In this document: one piece after another, positions 40,407 through 48,770 of the stretch
How positions within the stretch are numbered: the stretch's first letter is position 1
Layout: the number at the start of each line of letters is the position of its first letter
Source of the DNA: Fibrobacter sp. UWB4
GTDB taxonomy: Bacteria > Fibrobacterota > Fibrobacteria > Fibrobacterales > Fibrobacteraceae
Assembly (NCBI RefSeq): GCF_002210345.1
Contig: NZ_MWQI01000009.1
Location: 62,001 to 126,000, forward strand
Length of the DNA stretch: 64,000 nt
Reading direction: 5' to 3'
Position numbers and translations under genes: made by a program
Notes under the pieces: generated by a model
The model's input: only the letters and a program-made list of their open reading frames with translations
The model's database searches: none
Told to the model about the DNA's origin: nothing

Positions 40407-41738
40407 ATGTCTTCAAAGGTTATGAGAAAAGTTTATGCCCTTTTCAGGATGAATTTCCTGATTATTGTGCTTCTGGTGATTACTGCCGTGGCCATGTTTG
40501 CGTATAGGCATTTCTTAGACGATGTCATGGAGATTAATCTCGGTGAATATCCCTACGTGGTTGCTAGTGCAGATTCCGTTGATGGTGGAACTTCGGCGAT
40601 CTCGATGATGCGTACCGATAGCTCCGTCATAATTGAATACGAACTCCGCGAAGGCTATGCCTACCCGTATGTGGGGATCAAGATTTATCTTGGTGACGGC
40701 AAGACCATGGGCCGTGACCTCTCCAATTACGATAGCGTTTTCGTGTGGCTGAAGCCGCGCAATGAAGGCTCGATCCGTCTTTACATGCGCGGTTACGACA
40801 AGTCTCTTTACCGCAAGAACGACGAAACGTCCCTCAAGTTCAACGAGATTGAATTTACCCCGACGAAGGAGCCGTATCCGGCCGTGTTTGTCCCGCAGGA
40901 ATTCCGCGTGGCGGGCTGGTGGGTCTCCCAGAACGAAATCAATGTCCATAAGGCTCGTGTAGATCTTTCGAACATCCCGCTTATTGAAATCCAGACTGGG
41001 ACGAACGCTCCGCTTGGCTATGGCGGCTGGGAAATCAGGGGCCTGCGCTTTAAGGGCAAGAAGATTTCGCAGGTGGACCTTGTGACGACGCTTGTCGCTC
41101 TCTGGTTTGTCACGTTCCTTATCATCTTGATTATCAGGTTCTTTGACTATAGCCGTGAACGCGCTATCAATAGGAAAAAGCAGGAAGAGTTGAAGAGGAA
41201 CCTCCGCGCTCTCGAAATTGAAAAGAGCGAATACGAAAAGTCCAGCAAGGAAGATCCGCTGACCGGCTGCCTCAACCGTGCTGGCTTTAGCGGTGTGCTT
41301 CTCCGCGAACAGGAAAAGCTGAACCGTACGGGGACGCCTGTCTCGTTCATGATTTTTGACATCGACCATTTCAAGAACGTGAACGACACTTACGGTCATC
41401 TCGTCGGTGACGAAGTCCTCGTGAACCTCGCGAAGCTCGTGCAGGGCATGATCCGCAATACGGACTCGCTCGTGCGCTGGGGCGGCGAAGAGTTTGTCAT
41501 CCTGAGCGATGACACTAGCATCCAGAATGCGGCATTCCTCGCCGAGAAGCTGCGCAAGGCGATCGAAGCTTCGACGCTTATCACGCAGCAGCAGGTGACT
41601 TGCTCCTTTGGTGTGACCGAAATGGTCCCGGGTGAAGATCCGAAGTCGCTCATTGCCCGTGCCGACAAGGCTCTCTATTCTTCGAAGGAGAACGGGCGAA
41701 ACCGCGTGACGGTCGCGACGTTCAGGCGTAGCCATTAG
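40407..41738 (+). CDS. Diguanylate cyclase with periplasmic galactose-binding-like sensor domain
   Basis: A 443-residue inner-membrane protein. Membrane segments lie at about residues 15-34 and 231-250; between them is a beta-rich periplasmic domain that resembles galactose-binding or CBM11-like folds (Y-D-S-V-F-V-W-L-K-P near residues 112-121, and G-G-W-E-I-R-G-L near 206-213). A helical linker follows, then a GGDEF domain (about 275-443) with D-I-D-H-F-K-N-V-N-D-x-Y-G-H and the active site G359-G-E-E-F363. An R-N-T-D inhibitory site lies 5 residues before that motif. It would make cyclic di-GMP in response to an outside ligand, perhaps a sugar; the ligand is inferred from fold only. ATG 40407 is chosen; GTG at 40401 is in frame. 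Confidence 0.9.
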   Translation: MSSKVMRKVYALFRMNFLIIVLLVITAVAMFAYRHFLDDVMEINLGEYPYVVASADSVDGGTSAISMMRTDSSVIIEYELREGYAYPYVGIKIYLGDGKTMGRDLSNYDSVFVWLKPRNEGSIRLYMRGYDKSLYRKNDETSLKFNEIEFTPTKEPYPAVFVPQEFRVAGWWVSQNEINVHKARVDLSNIPLIEIQTGTNAPLGYGGWEIRGLRFKGKKISQVDLVTTLVALWFVTFLIILIIRFFDYSRERAINRKKQEELKRNLRALEIEKSEYEKSSKEDPLTGCLNRAGFSGVLLREQEKLNRTGTPVSFMIFDIDHFKNVNDTYGHLVGDEVLVNLAKLVQGMIRNTDSLVRWGGEEFVILSDDTSIQNAAFLAEKLRKAIEASTLITQQQVTCSFGVTEMVPGEDPKSLIARADKALYSSKENGRNRVTVATFRRSH

Positions 41739-41746
41739 AGGCGTCG

Positions 41747-42118
41747 ATGTTTCGCGTTTGCATTATTCTTGTATCTTCGGTCTTGTGGCTTGTCTCCTGT
41801 TCCAAGCATCCGGAAGAGGATGCCTTCAAGCAGATCCAGCTCCACTGGAATCCTGTGGACGAAGCCACTGAATCGTCGGAACAGAAGGACAAATGTGTGA
41901 TAGACATCACGTCGAAGGTGATGCGCGATCCGGTGGTGCTTGCGTCCAAGCTTGTCGAAATTTCTTACGAAGTCTTTTACCAGCTAGATGAAAAGGGCGC
42001 TCTCGTGTTTAATGGCCTCTGTGGCGACACGCGCTTTAGCGATTTGCCGGAATGTTCCTGGCAGACGACTTGCACTGATGGTTCGGCATCCGTTGTAAAA
42101 TTCCACAACGAACGATAG
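41747..42118 (+). CDS. Small lipoprotein of unknown function
   Basis: A 123-residue protein with a lipoprotein signal peptide (lipobox L-V-S-C near residue 18). The mature part starts C-S-K-H-P-E-E-D and holds four further cysteines in the C-terminal half, which could form disulfides (around C-V-I-D-I, L-C-G-D, C-S-W-Q-T-T-C). No family is recognised. It begins 9 nt after the diguanylate cyclase gene, so the two are probably co-transcribed. Confidence 0.7.
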   Translation: MFRVCIILVSSVLWLVSCSKHPEEDAFKQIQLHWNPVDEATESSEQKDKCVIDITSKVMRDPVVLASKLVEISYEVFYQLDEKGALVFNGLCGDTRFSDLPECSWQTTCTDGSASVVKFHNER

Positions 42119-42261
42119 CGGATTGCCCTAACCTATTGAACTGTATATAGATATCTTTATAGTGGTTCAGACCGCCCGCACTGTCTTGTGAAGGAATGAG
42201 GATTGGGTTTAATATGTTATTCGCATAGTGCGTGAGGAACCGTCTGACGTAAGGATTTTCT

Positions 42262-43098
42262 GTGAAGCCGATTTTTGAATACACTGATTATCGCGAATGG
42301 ATTAGGGATGCTTTTGAAGATTTCAAGAAGCGCAAGACCGTCATATCCTGGCGATACATGGCAATGAAACTCGGTGCAGATCCAGGAAATCTTCTTCGCA
42401 TTTCGCAGGGCAAGATCCACCTTGCCGTGAACTTCATCAAGCCGATGGCGGAATTCTTCGAACTGGATGAAAAGGAAGCCGCCTACTGGTCGGAGCTGGT
42501 TTATTTCGGTCGCGCCAAGAGCGACCAGGAAGCTTTGAACCATTACGAAAAAATGCAGGCGCTAAAGGGCATCCCTTTGAAGCGTCTTGCCAAAAAAGAG
42601 CTTGAATTTTACCGTCATTGGTACTACAACGCTATCCGTTCCGTAATCGGTATTTGTAATTTTAAAGATGATTATGAGGGTCTTGCCGAAAGTTGCACTC
42701 CGGCAATCACGGTTGAGCAGGCTAAGGATGCCATTAAGCTTTTGCATGACCTGAATATGATCTCTGAGGGTAAAGACGGGTACTGGAAAGTGAATGACAT
42801 GTTTGTGAGTACAGGTGGCAACTGGAGATCCGAAGCGGTTCGGACATTCCAGAAGGAGACGATTCGCCTAGCGGGTGAATCGCTTGAAAGACATGCGCCT
42901 CCTCTCCGCGACATTAGCACCGTCACCATGACGTTCAACATGAACGATATCCAGCTCATCCGCGAAAAAATCAAGGAGTTCCGCTCGGACTTGCTGCGCA
43001 TGTCGCAGGATGGCGCGGGTGACGACACGGTATTCCAGCTCAACGTCCAGCTGTTCCCGTTGGCGTTTATCAAGAAGTTGCAGGAGAAGTCAAAATGA
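42262..43098 (+). CDS. TIGR02147 family regulator
   Basis: A 278-residue protein starting at GTG 42262, which gives the family N-terminus M-K-P-I-F-E-Y-T-D-Y-R-E-W; AAGGA lies about 8 nt upstream. Residues about 5-75 resemble an Xre-like helix-turn-helix (I-S-W-R-Y-M-A-M-K-L-G-A, then L-L-R-I-S-Q-G-K). The C-terminus has the family signature V-F-Q-L-N-V-Q-L-F-P-L. Its stop overlaps the ATG of the lipoprotein gene (ATGA at 43095-43098), repeating the arrangement at the left end of the window. The gap before it (42119-42261) contains a TATCTTTATAGT box that could be the promoter. Probable cytoplasmic regulator; target unproven. Confidence 0.9.
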   Translation: MKPIFEYTDYREWIRDAFEDFKKRKTVISWRYMAMKLGADPGNLLRISQGKIHLAVNFIKPMAEFFELDEKEAAYWSELVYFGRAKSDQEALNHYEKMQALKGIPLKRLAKKELEFYRHWYYNAIRSVIGICNFKDDYEGLAESCTPAITVEQAKDAIKLLHDLNMISEGKDGYWKVNDMFVSTGGNWRSEAVRTFQKETIRLAGESLERHAPPLRDISTVTMTFNMNDIQLIREKIKEFRSDLLRMSQDGAGDDTVFQLNVQLFPLAFIKKLQEKSK

Positions 43099-44723
43099 AA
43101 TGGCTAGCCTGCATATTTTCAGCTCTTATGCTTTGGAGCTGCTCGGATAAGGTCGCAGGAGGCCCCGGCAGCGAAACGACGAACGGCATTGCCTACTTGG
43201 GCAATGGCGCTGTGGCGTCTTATGCACGTGTGGCGGTCAGGAGTGTCGATCACACTTCTACGGCCGATAGTGCTACTAATGAAATTGTGAACGCGGACTT
43301 CTACGCGGATTCCCTCGGTAACTTCTCGTTCGAGGCTCCGGAAGGCAAGTACCGCTTGACGATTGTGTATGGCGGTTCTGCCTACACTGGACTTTACTCG
43401 GGCGATACGACCTTGGGCGATGTAAGTCTTGAACCGACGGCCGCACTTGGCGGCTTGGCCGGCATGCCGGAGGATTGTGAATTTGTCTGGGTCGGTGTGC
43501 GTGGCATGGACGTGCTTGTGCGTTCGGATTCGACGGGACACTTTATGCTCTCGCAGCTGCCGTCGAACGACTCGTTGCAAGTGTATTTCTTGCGCGGTGA
43601 CGACAATACAGTTTATGATAACTTGTCTGTAAAGCTTGAGCCGAATGAAACGGAAATGATCGATCTTCAGCCGGAAAAGCAGGATACGCTCTCCGGGAAG
43701 ATTAAGATTGTGGCGGCGGCTAATGGCAAGGCGCTTCCGTTTGCCTCTCTCGCCATTCGTAAGGCGGATGCCCGTGTCGATTCCTTGCATGTGAGCAATG
43801 TCGTTGCCGAGGCGGACGCCTATGCGGATAAGGATGGCGTGTTCGTGATTGATTCGTTGAAGTCTGGCGATTACCGCCTCACGGTGATGCAGTCGGGCTT
43901 TGCGTACTCCAAGGTTCTTACTGCAAAGCAGATTGCAGCGCTTGATACGGTCAAGCTCCAGGAAACGGCGAACTACATGAGCCGTGTCACGCTCCATGCT
44001 GGCGAAAAATTTGCGTGGGTTGGCGTGTATGGTCTTGATGTGATGACGAAGACGAATGAAGAAGGCGTGTTCTCGCTTCCGATGCTACCTGCAAACGATA
44101 CGCTTGAATTTTATGTTGTCGATGGAAATGATAGCTTGTATGTAACAAAGCGCATTGCCCCTTCGAAGGGTTCTGCCGACTTTGACTATCCGTATGTCGT
44201 GATGCAGGACTTCGAAAACGTGAAGGATACCGGAAACTGGTATTTTAGCACGGATTCTGTTGGCTCCAAGATTCTGTCCAAGTCGTTCGATACGGATAAC
44301 GAGCGCAAGTCCAAGGTGTTCCACGGAAAGTACAACCTGGTGGGAACGAATAATATTTATGCTTGGGTTTTGACCGGCATGTTCCTCCGCGACGAAGGTT
44401 GGAACCTCTCCACGCTCGATTCTATTTCGTTCGATGCCAAGGGCTCGGGCCAGATTCGCGTGTCTCTTGAAAACTGGACCCGTGAATCTGAAGTTGCTGG
44501 GCTTTCGCTCAAGGCCGCCTCGGAATGGAAGGACCTGAATTCGCAAAAGTGGACGCATTACGTCGTGAAATTCGATGACCTGTGCTATACCGCCCAGGAT
44601 GTAAGCAACTGCTATATCGCATGGAATACGCTCAAGGACGATGTCCGCCAGCTGCATTTCTTCGTAAGAAATGGAACAGAGTTCTATCTGGACGATATAG
44701 TGCTCTATGGCGCTCTTTTCTAG
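43095..44723 (+). CDS. Lipoprotein with carboxypeptidase-regulatory-like repeats and galactose-binding-like C-terminus
   Basis: A 542-residue lipoprotein (lipobox L-W-S-C near residue 16) whose mature end is C-S-D-K-V-A-G-G, the motif seen in all lipoproteins linked to TIGR02147 genes here. Residues about 28-120 and 200-290 are carboxypeptidase-regulatory-like beta domains (F-S-F-E-A-P-E-G-K-Y-R-L-T and F-V-I-D-S-L-K-S-G-D-Y-R-L-T). Two more short repeats share F-V/A-W-V-G-V-x-G-x-D-V. Residues about 375-542 look like a galactose-binding or CBM11-type jelly roll (D-F-E-N-V, later F-Y-L-D-D-I-V-L-Y). It could bind glycans at the surface. Coupled by a 4-nt overlap to the upstream regulator. Confidence 0.85.
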   Translation: MKWLACIFSALMLWSCSDKVAGGPGSETTNGIAYLGNGAVASYARVAVRSVDHTSTADSATNEIVNADFYADSLGNFSFEAPEGKYRLTIVYGGSAYTGLYSGDTTLGDVSLEPTAALGGLAGMPEDCEFVWVGVRGMDVLVRSDSTGHFMLSQLPSNDSLQVYFLRGDDNTVYDNLSVKLEPNETEMIDLQPEKQDTLSGKIKIVAAANGKALPFASLAIRKADARVDSLHVSNVVAEADAYADKDGVFVIDSLKSGDYRLTVMQSGFAYSKVLTAKQIAALDTVKLQETANYMSRVTLHAGEKFAWVGVYGLDVMTKTNEEGVFSLPMLPANDTLEFYVVDGNDSLYVTKRIAPSKGSADFDYPYVVMQDFENVKDTGNWYFSTDSVGSKILSKSFDTDNERKSKVFHGKYNLVGTNNIYAWVLTGMFLRDEGWNLSTLDSISFDAKGSGQIRVSLENWTRESEVAGLSLKAASEWKDLNSQKWTHYVVKFDDLCYTAQDVSNCYIAWNTLKDDVRQLHFFVRNGTEFYLDDIVLYGALF

Positions 44724-44756
44724 AATTTAGCCCTTTTATGTGCGCCTCGAATTAAG

Positions 44757-44764
44757 TATCTTTG
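44757..44764 (+). promoter_or_regulatory. TATCTTTG promoter box, predicted leaderless start
   Basis: Exact TAnnTTTG match that ends 5 nt before the ATG at 44770. No Shine-Dalgarno lies between. Confidence 0.5.
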
Positions 44765-44769
44765 TGCAC

Positions 44770-45657
44770 ATGCAGTCTATTGAATCAGAAGCAAAAATTG
44801 CTCAGGAATATCTCGCCCGCATCGCAAAGGATGCCGAGGCGAAGTTTGATGAACATCTCCCCCCAGTAAAGGACCGTCCGTGCCGTTTGCACGAGGCTAT
44901 GCGCTATTCCATGTTTGCAGGCGGCAAGCGCTTGCGTCCGGGCCTTGCAAAGGCCACGTTCGACATGTTTGGCGGCAAGGGAGACAAGATTTGGCTTGCA
45001 ACGAGCGCTCTCGAAATGCTCCACACGTTCAGCCTTATCCACGATGACCTTCCGTGTGTCGATAACGACGACTACCGCCGTGGAAAGCTCACGAGCCACA
45101 AGAAGTTTGGCGAAGCCACTGCCGTGATGGCGGGCGACGCTCTCTGCATCCACGCCTTCGAGATGATGGGCAAGACCGGTAACGCAAAGGCCATCGAAGT
45201 CCTTGCTCACTTGCTCGGCACTTACGGCATGATCGGTGGCGAAATGACCGACATCGAATGCGAAGGCAAGACTGTCGATCTCGAAATTGTCGATTACATT
45301 CACTACCACAAGACGGCTGCCCTCATCGAAGCCGCTCTTCTCGTGGGTGCAATGCTTGCTGATGCAAGCGAAAATGATATGGAAATCATCCGCAGCTATG
45401 GCCGCTCCATCGGGCTTGCCTTCCAGATTGTGGATGACATTCTGGACATTGTCTCTACGACCGAAGAACTCGGCAAGGATGCCGGGTCTGACATCGAAAA
45501 GGGCAAGGCAACTTACCCGTCCATCGTTGGATTGGAAAAGTCTAGGGAACGCGCTAGGGAACTCTACGAGGAATCCATCAAGGCATTGGACGGCCTCAAG
45601 TGTGATACCTCCATCCTCCGTTCTATAGCGGCATACATCATCACGCGAGTGAAATAA
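44770..45657 (+). CDS. ispA: Polyprenyl (farnesyl/geranylgeranyl) diphosphate synthase
   Basis: A 295-residue cytoplasmic enzyme that condenses isopentenyl diphosphate with allylic diphosphates. Family motifs are G-G-K-R-L-R-P-G-L, the first aspartate-rich box H-D-D-L-P-C-V-D-N-D-D-Y-R-R-G, A-V-M-A-G-D-A-L, and the second box F-Q-I-V-D-D-I-L-D. The two-residue insertion in the first box (D-D-x4-D) is typical of bacterial FPP/GGPP synthases; product length cannot be decided here. I start at ATG 44770 (M-Q-S-I-E-S-E-A) rather than at a GTG at 44740, because the promoter box lies between them. dxs begins right after its stop, so the two isoprenoid genes are co-expressed. Confidence 0.94.
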   Translation: MQSIESEAKIAQEYLARIAKDAEAKFDEHLPPVKDRPCRLHEAMRYSMFAGGKRLRPGLAKATFDMFGGKGDKIWLATSALEMLHTFSLIHDDLPCVDNDDYRRGKLTSHKKFGEATAVMAGDALCIHAFEMMGKTGNAKAIEVLAHLLGTYGMIGGEMTDIECEGKTVDLEIVDYIHYHKTAALIEAALLVGAMLADASENDMEIIRSYGRSIGLAFQIVDDILDIVSTTEELGKDAGSDIEKGKATYPSIVGLEKSRERARELYEESIKALDGLKCDTSILRSIAAYIITRVK

Positions 45658-47526
45658 ATGGAACTGAAAGACGTAAAGTCGCCTCAGGACTTGAAGCACT
45701 GTTCTGTCGAGGAACTGAACCACCTCGCCACGCAGATCCGCGAGACCATCATTGGTCAAGTGGCAAAGCACGGTGGTCACCTGGCATCGAGCCTTGGCGT
45801 TGTTGAACTGACTCTTGCGCTGCACTACGTGTTCAACGCACCCGACGATAAGATCGTGTGGGACGTGGGGCACCAGGCGTACGTGCACAAGCTATTGACC
45901 GGCCGCTATGACCGATTCGATACCTTGCGCCAGCAGGGAGGCATTTCCGGCTTCCTCAAGAGGAACGAAAGCGTTTACGACTGCTTCGGGGCGGGCCACG
46001 CCACGACGTCTATTTCTGCGGCTCTTGGCTTTGCCGTTGCCCGCGACCATTTCAACCGCAAAAACAACGTGGTCGCTGTCATTGGGGATGGCTCCATGAC
46101 GGGCGGTATGGCTTACGAGGCGATCAATAACGTTGGCGCCTCCAAGCAGAACATGACCATCATCTTGAACGATAACAAGATGAGTATCGCACCGAATATC
46201 GGCGGCTTTAGCAAGTACCTGAACCGCGTGATTTCGGACCCTGTTTACAACAAGATGCGTACCGACCTGGATCGCCTGATGAATCGTTTGCCGGGCATTC
46301 TGGGTTCCCGCTTCCGCGATCTCTTCTTGCAGGTTGAGAATGCGGCGAAGAACGCCGTGAAGCCTGGTCGCTTCTTTGAAGATTTGGGCATCCGCTACTT
46401 TGGTCCGATTGATGGTCACGACATCGATGAACTCGTGATGATTCTTGAACGCGTCAAGCAGCAGCAGGGCCCGTGCCTTGTGCATGTGCTGACCGAAAAG
46501 GGCCGCGGTTTTGACGCTGCCGAAAAGAATCCGACTAAGTATCATGGTTGCGGTGCGTTCGACCCTGAAAGCGGGCTTCCGCTTGCTCCGGGCAATCCGA
46601 ACCCGTCTCTCACGAGCGTGTTTGGCAATACGCTTTTGCAGCTTGCCCGCAAGGACAAGCGCATCATGGGTATCACGGCTGCAATGCCTACGGGCTGCGG
46701 CATGGATATCGTCGCGAAGGAACTCCCGGACCGCGTGATTGACGTGGGCATTGCTGAAGAGCATGCCGTGACGTTTGCGGCGGGCATGGCTTGCGATGGC
46801 ATTGTGCCTGTGGTCGCGATTTACTCGTCGTTCATGCAGCGCGCCTACGACCAGATTATCCACGACATTGCACTCCAGAACTTGCATGTGGTGCTTGTGC
46901 TCGACCGTGCCGGCCTTGTCGGTGCAGACGGTCCGACGCATCATGGCGCCTTTGACTTGTCGTTCTTGCGGACTGTTCCCGGAATGACCATTTTGGCACC
47001 CTCCAACGAAAATGAACTGCGCGACATGTTGACTGCCGCCATCGATATGGAAGGTGTCGTGGCTATCCGCTACCCGAGAGGCACTGCACTTGCTGCAGAG
47101 CTTGTCCCCTCGGAAGGACCGTTCGACTATAAAAGCCCCAAGATTCTTGAGAAGGGCTCCGGCATACTCCTTCTGGGTGCCGGCTTCATGACAAATGAAC
47201 TCAAGAAAACAGCCGCCGTGCTTCGTGAAAACGGATACAACCCGACGCTTGTGGATGCCCGTTTTATTAAGCCGCTCGACCAGGAATGCTACCGTTCGCT
47301 GTTTGATAGCCACAATGTCATTGTGACGCTCGAAGACAATACGAAGGTGGGTGGCTATGGTTCAGCCATTGCGGAACTTTTGTCCGACCTCGGCTATACG
47401 GACAAGAAACTGTACCGGTTTGGTCTTCCGGACAGGTTCGTTGAACAGGGAGAGATCAAGGCTCTCTACAAGATCTTAGAAATTGACGGGGAATCCGTCG
47501 CCAAACAGTTGATGGAAAAACTATGA
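45658..47526 (+). CDS. dxs: 1-deoxy-D-xylulose-5-phosphate synthase
   Basis: A 622-residue thiamine-diphosphate enzyme that makes DXP from pyruvate and glyceraldehyde-3-phosphate, the first step of the MEP isoprenoid pathway. The cofactor motif is G-D-G-S-M-T-G-G-M-A-Y-E-A-I-N-N; other hallmarks are V-W-D-V-G-H-Q-A-Y-V-H-K near residue 65, G-I-R-Y-F-G-P-I-D-G-H-D near 245, G-I-A-E-E-H-A-V-T-F-A-A-G near 362 and Y-P-R-G near 465. The length is normal. It follows the polyprenyl synthase gene directly and overlaps the methyltransferase gene by 4 nt. Confidence 0.97.
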   Translation: MELKDVKSPQDLKHCSVEELNHLATQIRETIIGQVAKHGGHLASSLGVVELTLALHYVFNAPDDKIVWDVGHQAYVHKLLTGRYDRFDTLRQQGGISGFLKRNESVYDCFGAGHATTSISAALGFAVARDHFNRKNNVVAVIGDGSMTGGMAYEAINNVGASKQNMTIILNDNKMSIAPNIGGFSKYLNRVISDPVYNKMRTDLDRLMNRLPGILGSRFRDLFLQVENAAKNAVKPGRFFEDLGIRYFGPIDGHDIDELVMILERVKQQQGPCLVHVLTEKGRGFDAAEKNPTKYHGCGAFDPESGLPLAPGNPNPSLTSVFGNTLLQLARKDKRIMGITAAMPTGCGMDIVAKELPDRVIDVGIAEEHAVTFAAGMACDGIVPVVAIYSSFMQRAYDQIIHDIALQNLHVVLVLDRAGLVGADGPTHHGAFDLSFLRTVPGMTILAPSNENELRDMLTAAIDMEGVVAIRYPRGTALAAELVPSEGPFDYKSPKILEKGSGILLLGAGFMTNELKKTAAVLRENGYNPTLVDARFIKPLDQECYRSLFDSHNVIVTLEDNTKVGGYGSAIAELLSDLGYTDKKLYRFGLPDRFVEQGEIKALYKILEIDGESVAKQLMEKL

Positions 47527-48770
47527 GTGAAGAAGAAAACAAACCGAAGCGTACCGTAAGAATCACGCTTGACCGTAAATTTGGAGTCAGCGAAGCTCCT
47601 GAACGCCGCCCTCGCCGTAACGACGATGACCGCGGTTCCTTTGGCGACAAGCCCTCGTTCCGTGGGGATCGTGGCGACCGTCGTTTTGACCGTGACCGCG
47701 GCGAACGCCGCTTTGATCGTGGTGAACGCCGTTTCGACCGCGACAACCGCGATGAAAACCGCGAAGGCCGTCCGTTCAACCGTGAAGAACGCCGTGGTGG
47801 TGGCCGCTTTGACCGTGACCGCCGTCCGCGCCGCTTTGGCGACAAGCCGTTTAACCGCGGACCGCGCGGTGCCATGAACGCCCCGGTTTACCGCCAGCGT
47901 CCGGAACAGAAGGAAGCTATTGACGAGAACTTGGACGAAGCCGCACTCGAAGCACGCGCTGCCCAGATTGAAGCCGTTGAAGATGCGGGCTCTACACCGC
48001 CGTGGTTCAAGCGCCTCATCGCTTGCACGACCGAAAAGGGTCGCGAACGCGAAGGCAAGTTCCTTGGCGAAGGTGTTCACGTTGTTGAAGAACTCGTGAA
48101 GCACCACCGCGAACTCGTGATTTCTGTTTACGTTGTCGAAGGTTTTGAAAATGAAGAACTCATCGAAGCCATTAACGAAGCCGAAATTACGCTCCATACT
48201 CTTACCGAAGACCAGATGAAGCGCCTCTCTTCGACGATGACGACGCAGGGCATTATCGCTTACTGCAACATCGCAAGCAAGAAGCCGGTCTATGAAACAA
48301 GCCGCAGCGTGCTTACGCTTGTGGACGCCGTGCAGGATCCGGGCAACCTCGGTACGCTCTTCCGCACGAGCCTCGGTTTCAATTCTTCGGGCATGATTCT
48401 CGGTCGTGGTACCGTGAGCCCGTTCAACCCGAAGGTCGTTCGCGGTTCCTCGGGCACGTTCCTCCGCGTTCCGTTTGAATTCGACGTGGATCTCGTGGAT
48501 CAGATCAACTTCTTGCGCAGCAAGGGCTATACCATCATCGCAACGGATTTGCACGCTAAGCAGTCCCTCCGCGAAATCCCGGCTCACAAGCTCCGCAAGA
48601 TGGCTTTCCTCGTGGGTAACGAAGGTGCCGGCACGAACCCGTACTTCATCGAACTTGCCGACGAAACGGTGAAGATTCCGATGAGCAGTGAACTTGAATC
48701 TCTGAATGTGGCTGTCGCACATGGCATTCTCTCTTACGAAGCCGCCCAGATTCAGGAGGAATTGAAGTAA
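47523..48770 (+). CDS. SpoU/TrmH-family RNA 2'-O-methyltransferase with Arg/Asp-rich tail
   Basis: A 415-residue protein. Residues about 20-125 are a low-complexity tail of repeats such as R-R-F-D-R-D and G-E-R-R-F-D-R with R-G-G-G, probably disordered and RNA-binding. Residues about 155-235 are a SpoU substrate-binding domain, and about 260-415 the SPOUT methyltransferase. Its three motifs are D-P-G-N-L-G-T-L-F-R-T-S, L-V-G-N-E-G-A-G and I-P-M-S-S-E-L-E-S-L-N-V-A-V-A. It would methylate a 2'-hydroxyl in rRNA or tRNA, using S-adenosylmethionine at the trefoil knot. It overlaps dxs by 4 nt and pyrF by 1 nt, so it sits inside the operon. The target nucleotide is unknown. Confidence 0.92.
   Translation: MSEEENKPKRTVRITLDRKFGVSEAPERRPRRNDDDRGSFGDKPSFRGDRGDRRFDRDRGERRFDRGERRFDRDNRDENREGRPFNREERRGGGRFDRDRRPRRFGDKPFNRGPRGAMNAPVYRQRPEQKEAIDENLDEAALEARAAQIEAVEDAGSTPPWFKRLIACTTEKGREREGKFLGEGVHVVEELVKHHRELVISVYVVEGFENEELIEAINEAEITLHTLTEDQMKRLSSTMTTQGIIAYCNIASKKPVYETSRSVLTLVDAVQDPGNLGTLFRTSLGFNSSGMILGRGTVSPFNPKVVRGSSGTFLRVPFEFDVDLVDQINFLRSKGYTIIATDLHAKQSLREIPAHKLRKMAFLVGNEGAGTNPYFIELADETVKIPMSSELESLNVAVAHGILSYEAAQIQEELK

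Noticed and set aside
47600-47880. RGG-type repeats as a sign of horizontal transfer from a eukaryote
   Set aside because: Codon use matches the neighbours, and the gene is locked in an operon by overlaps on both sides.
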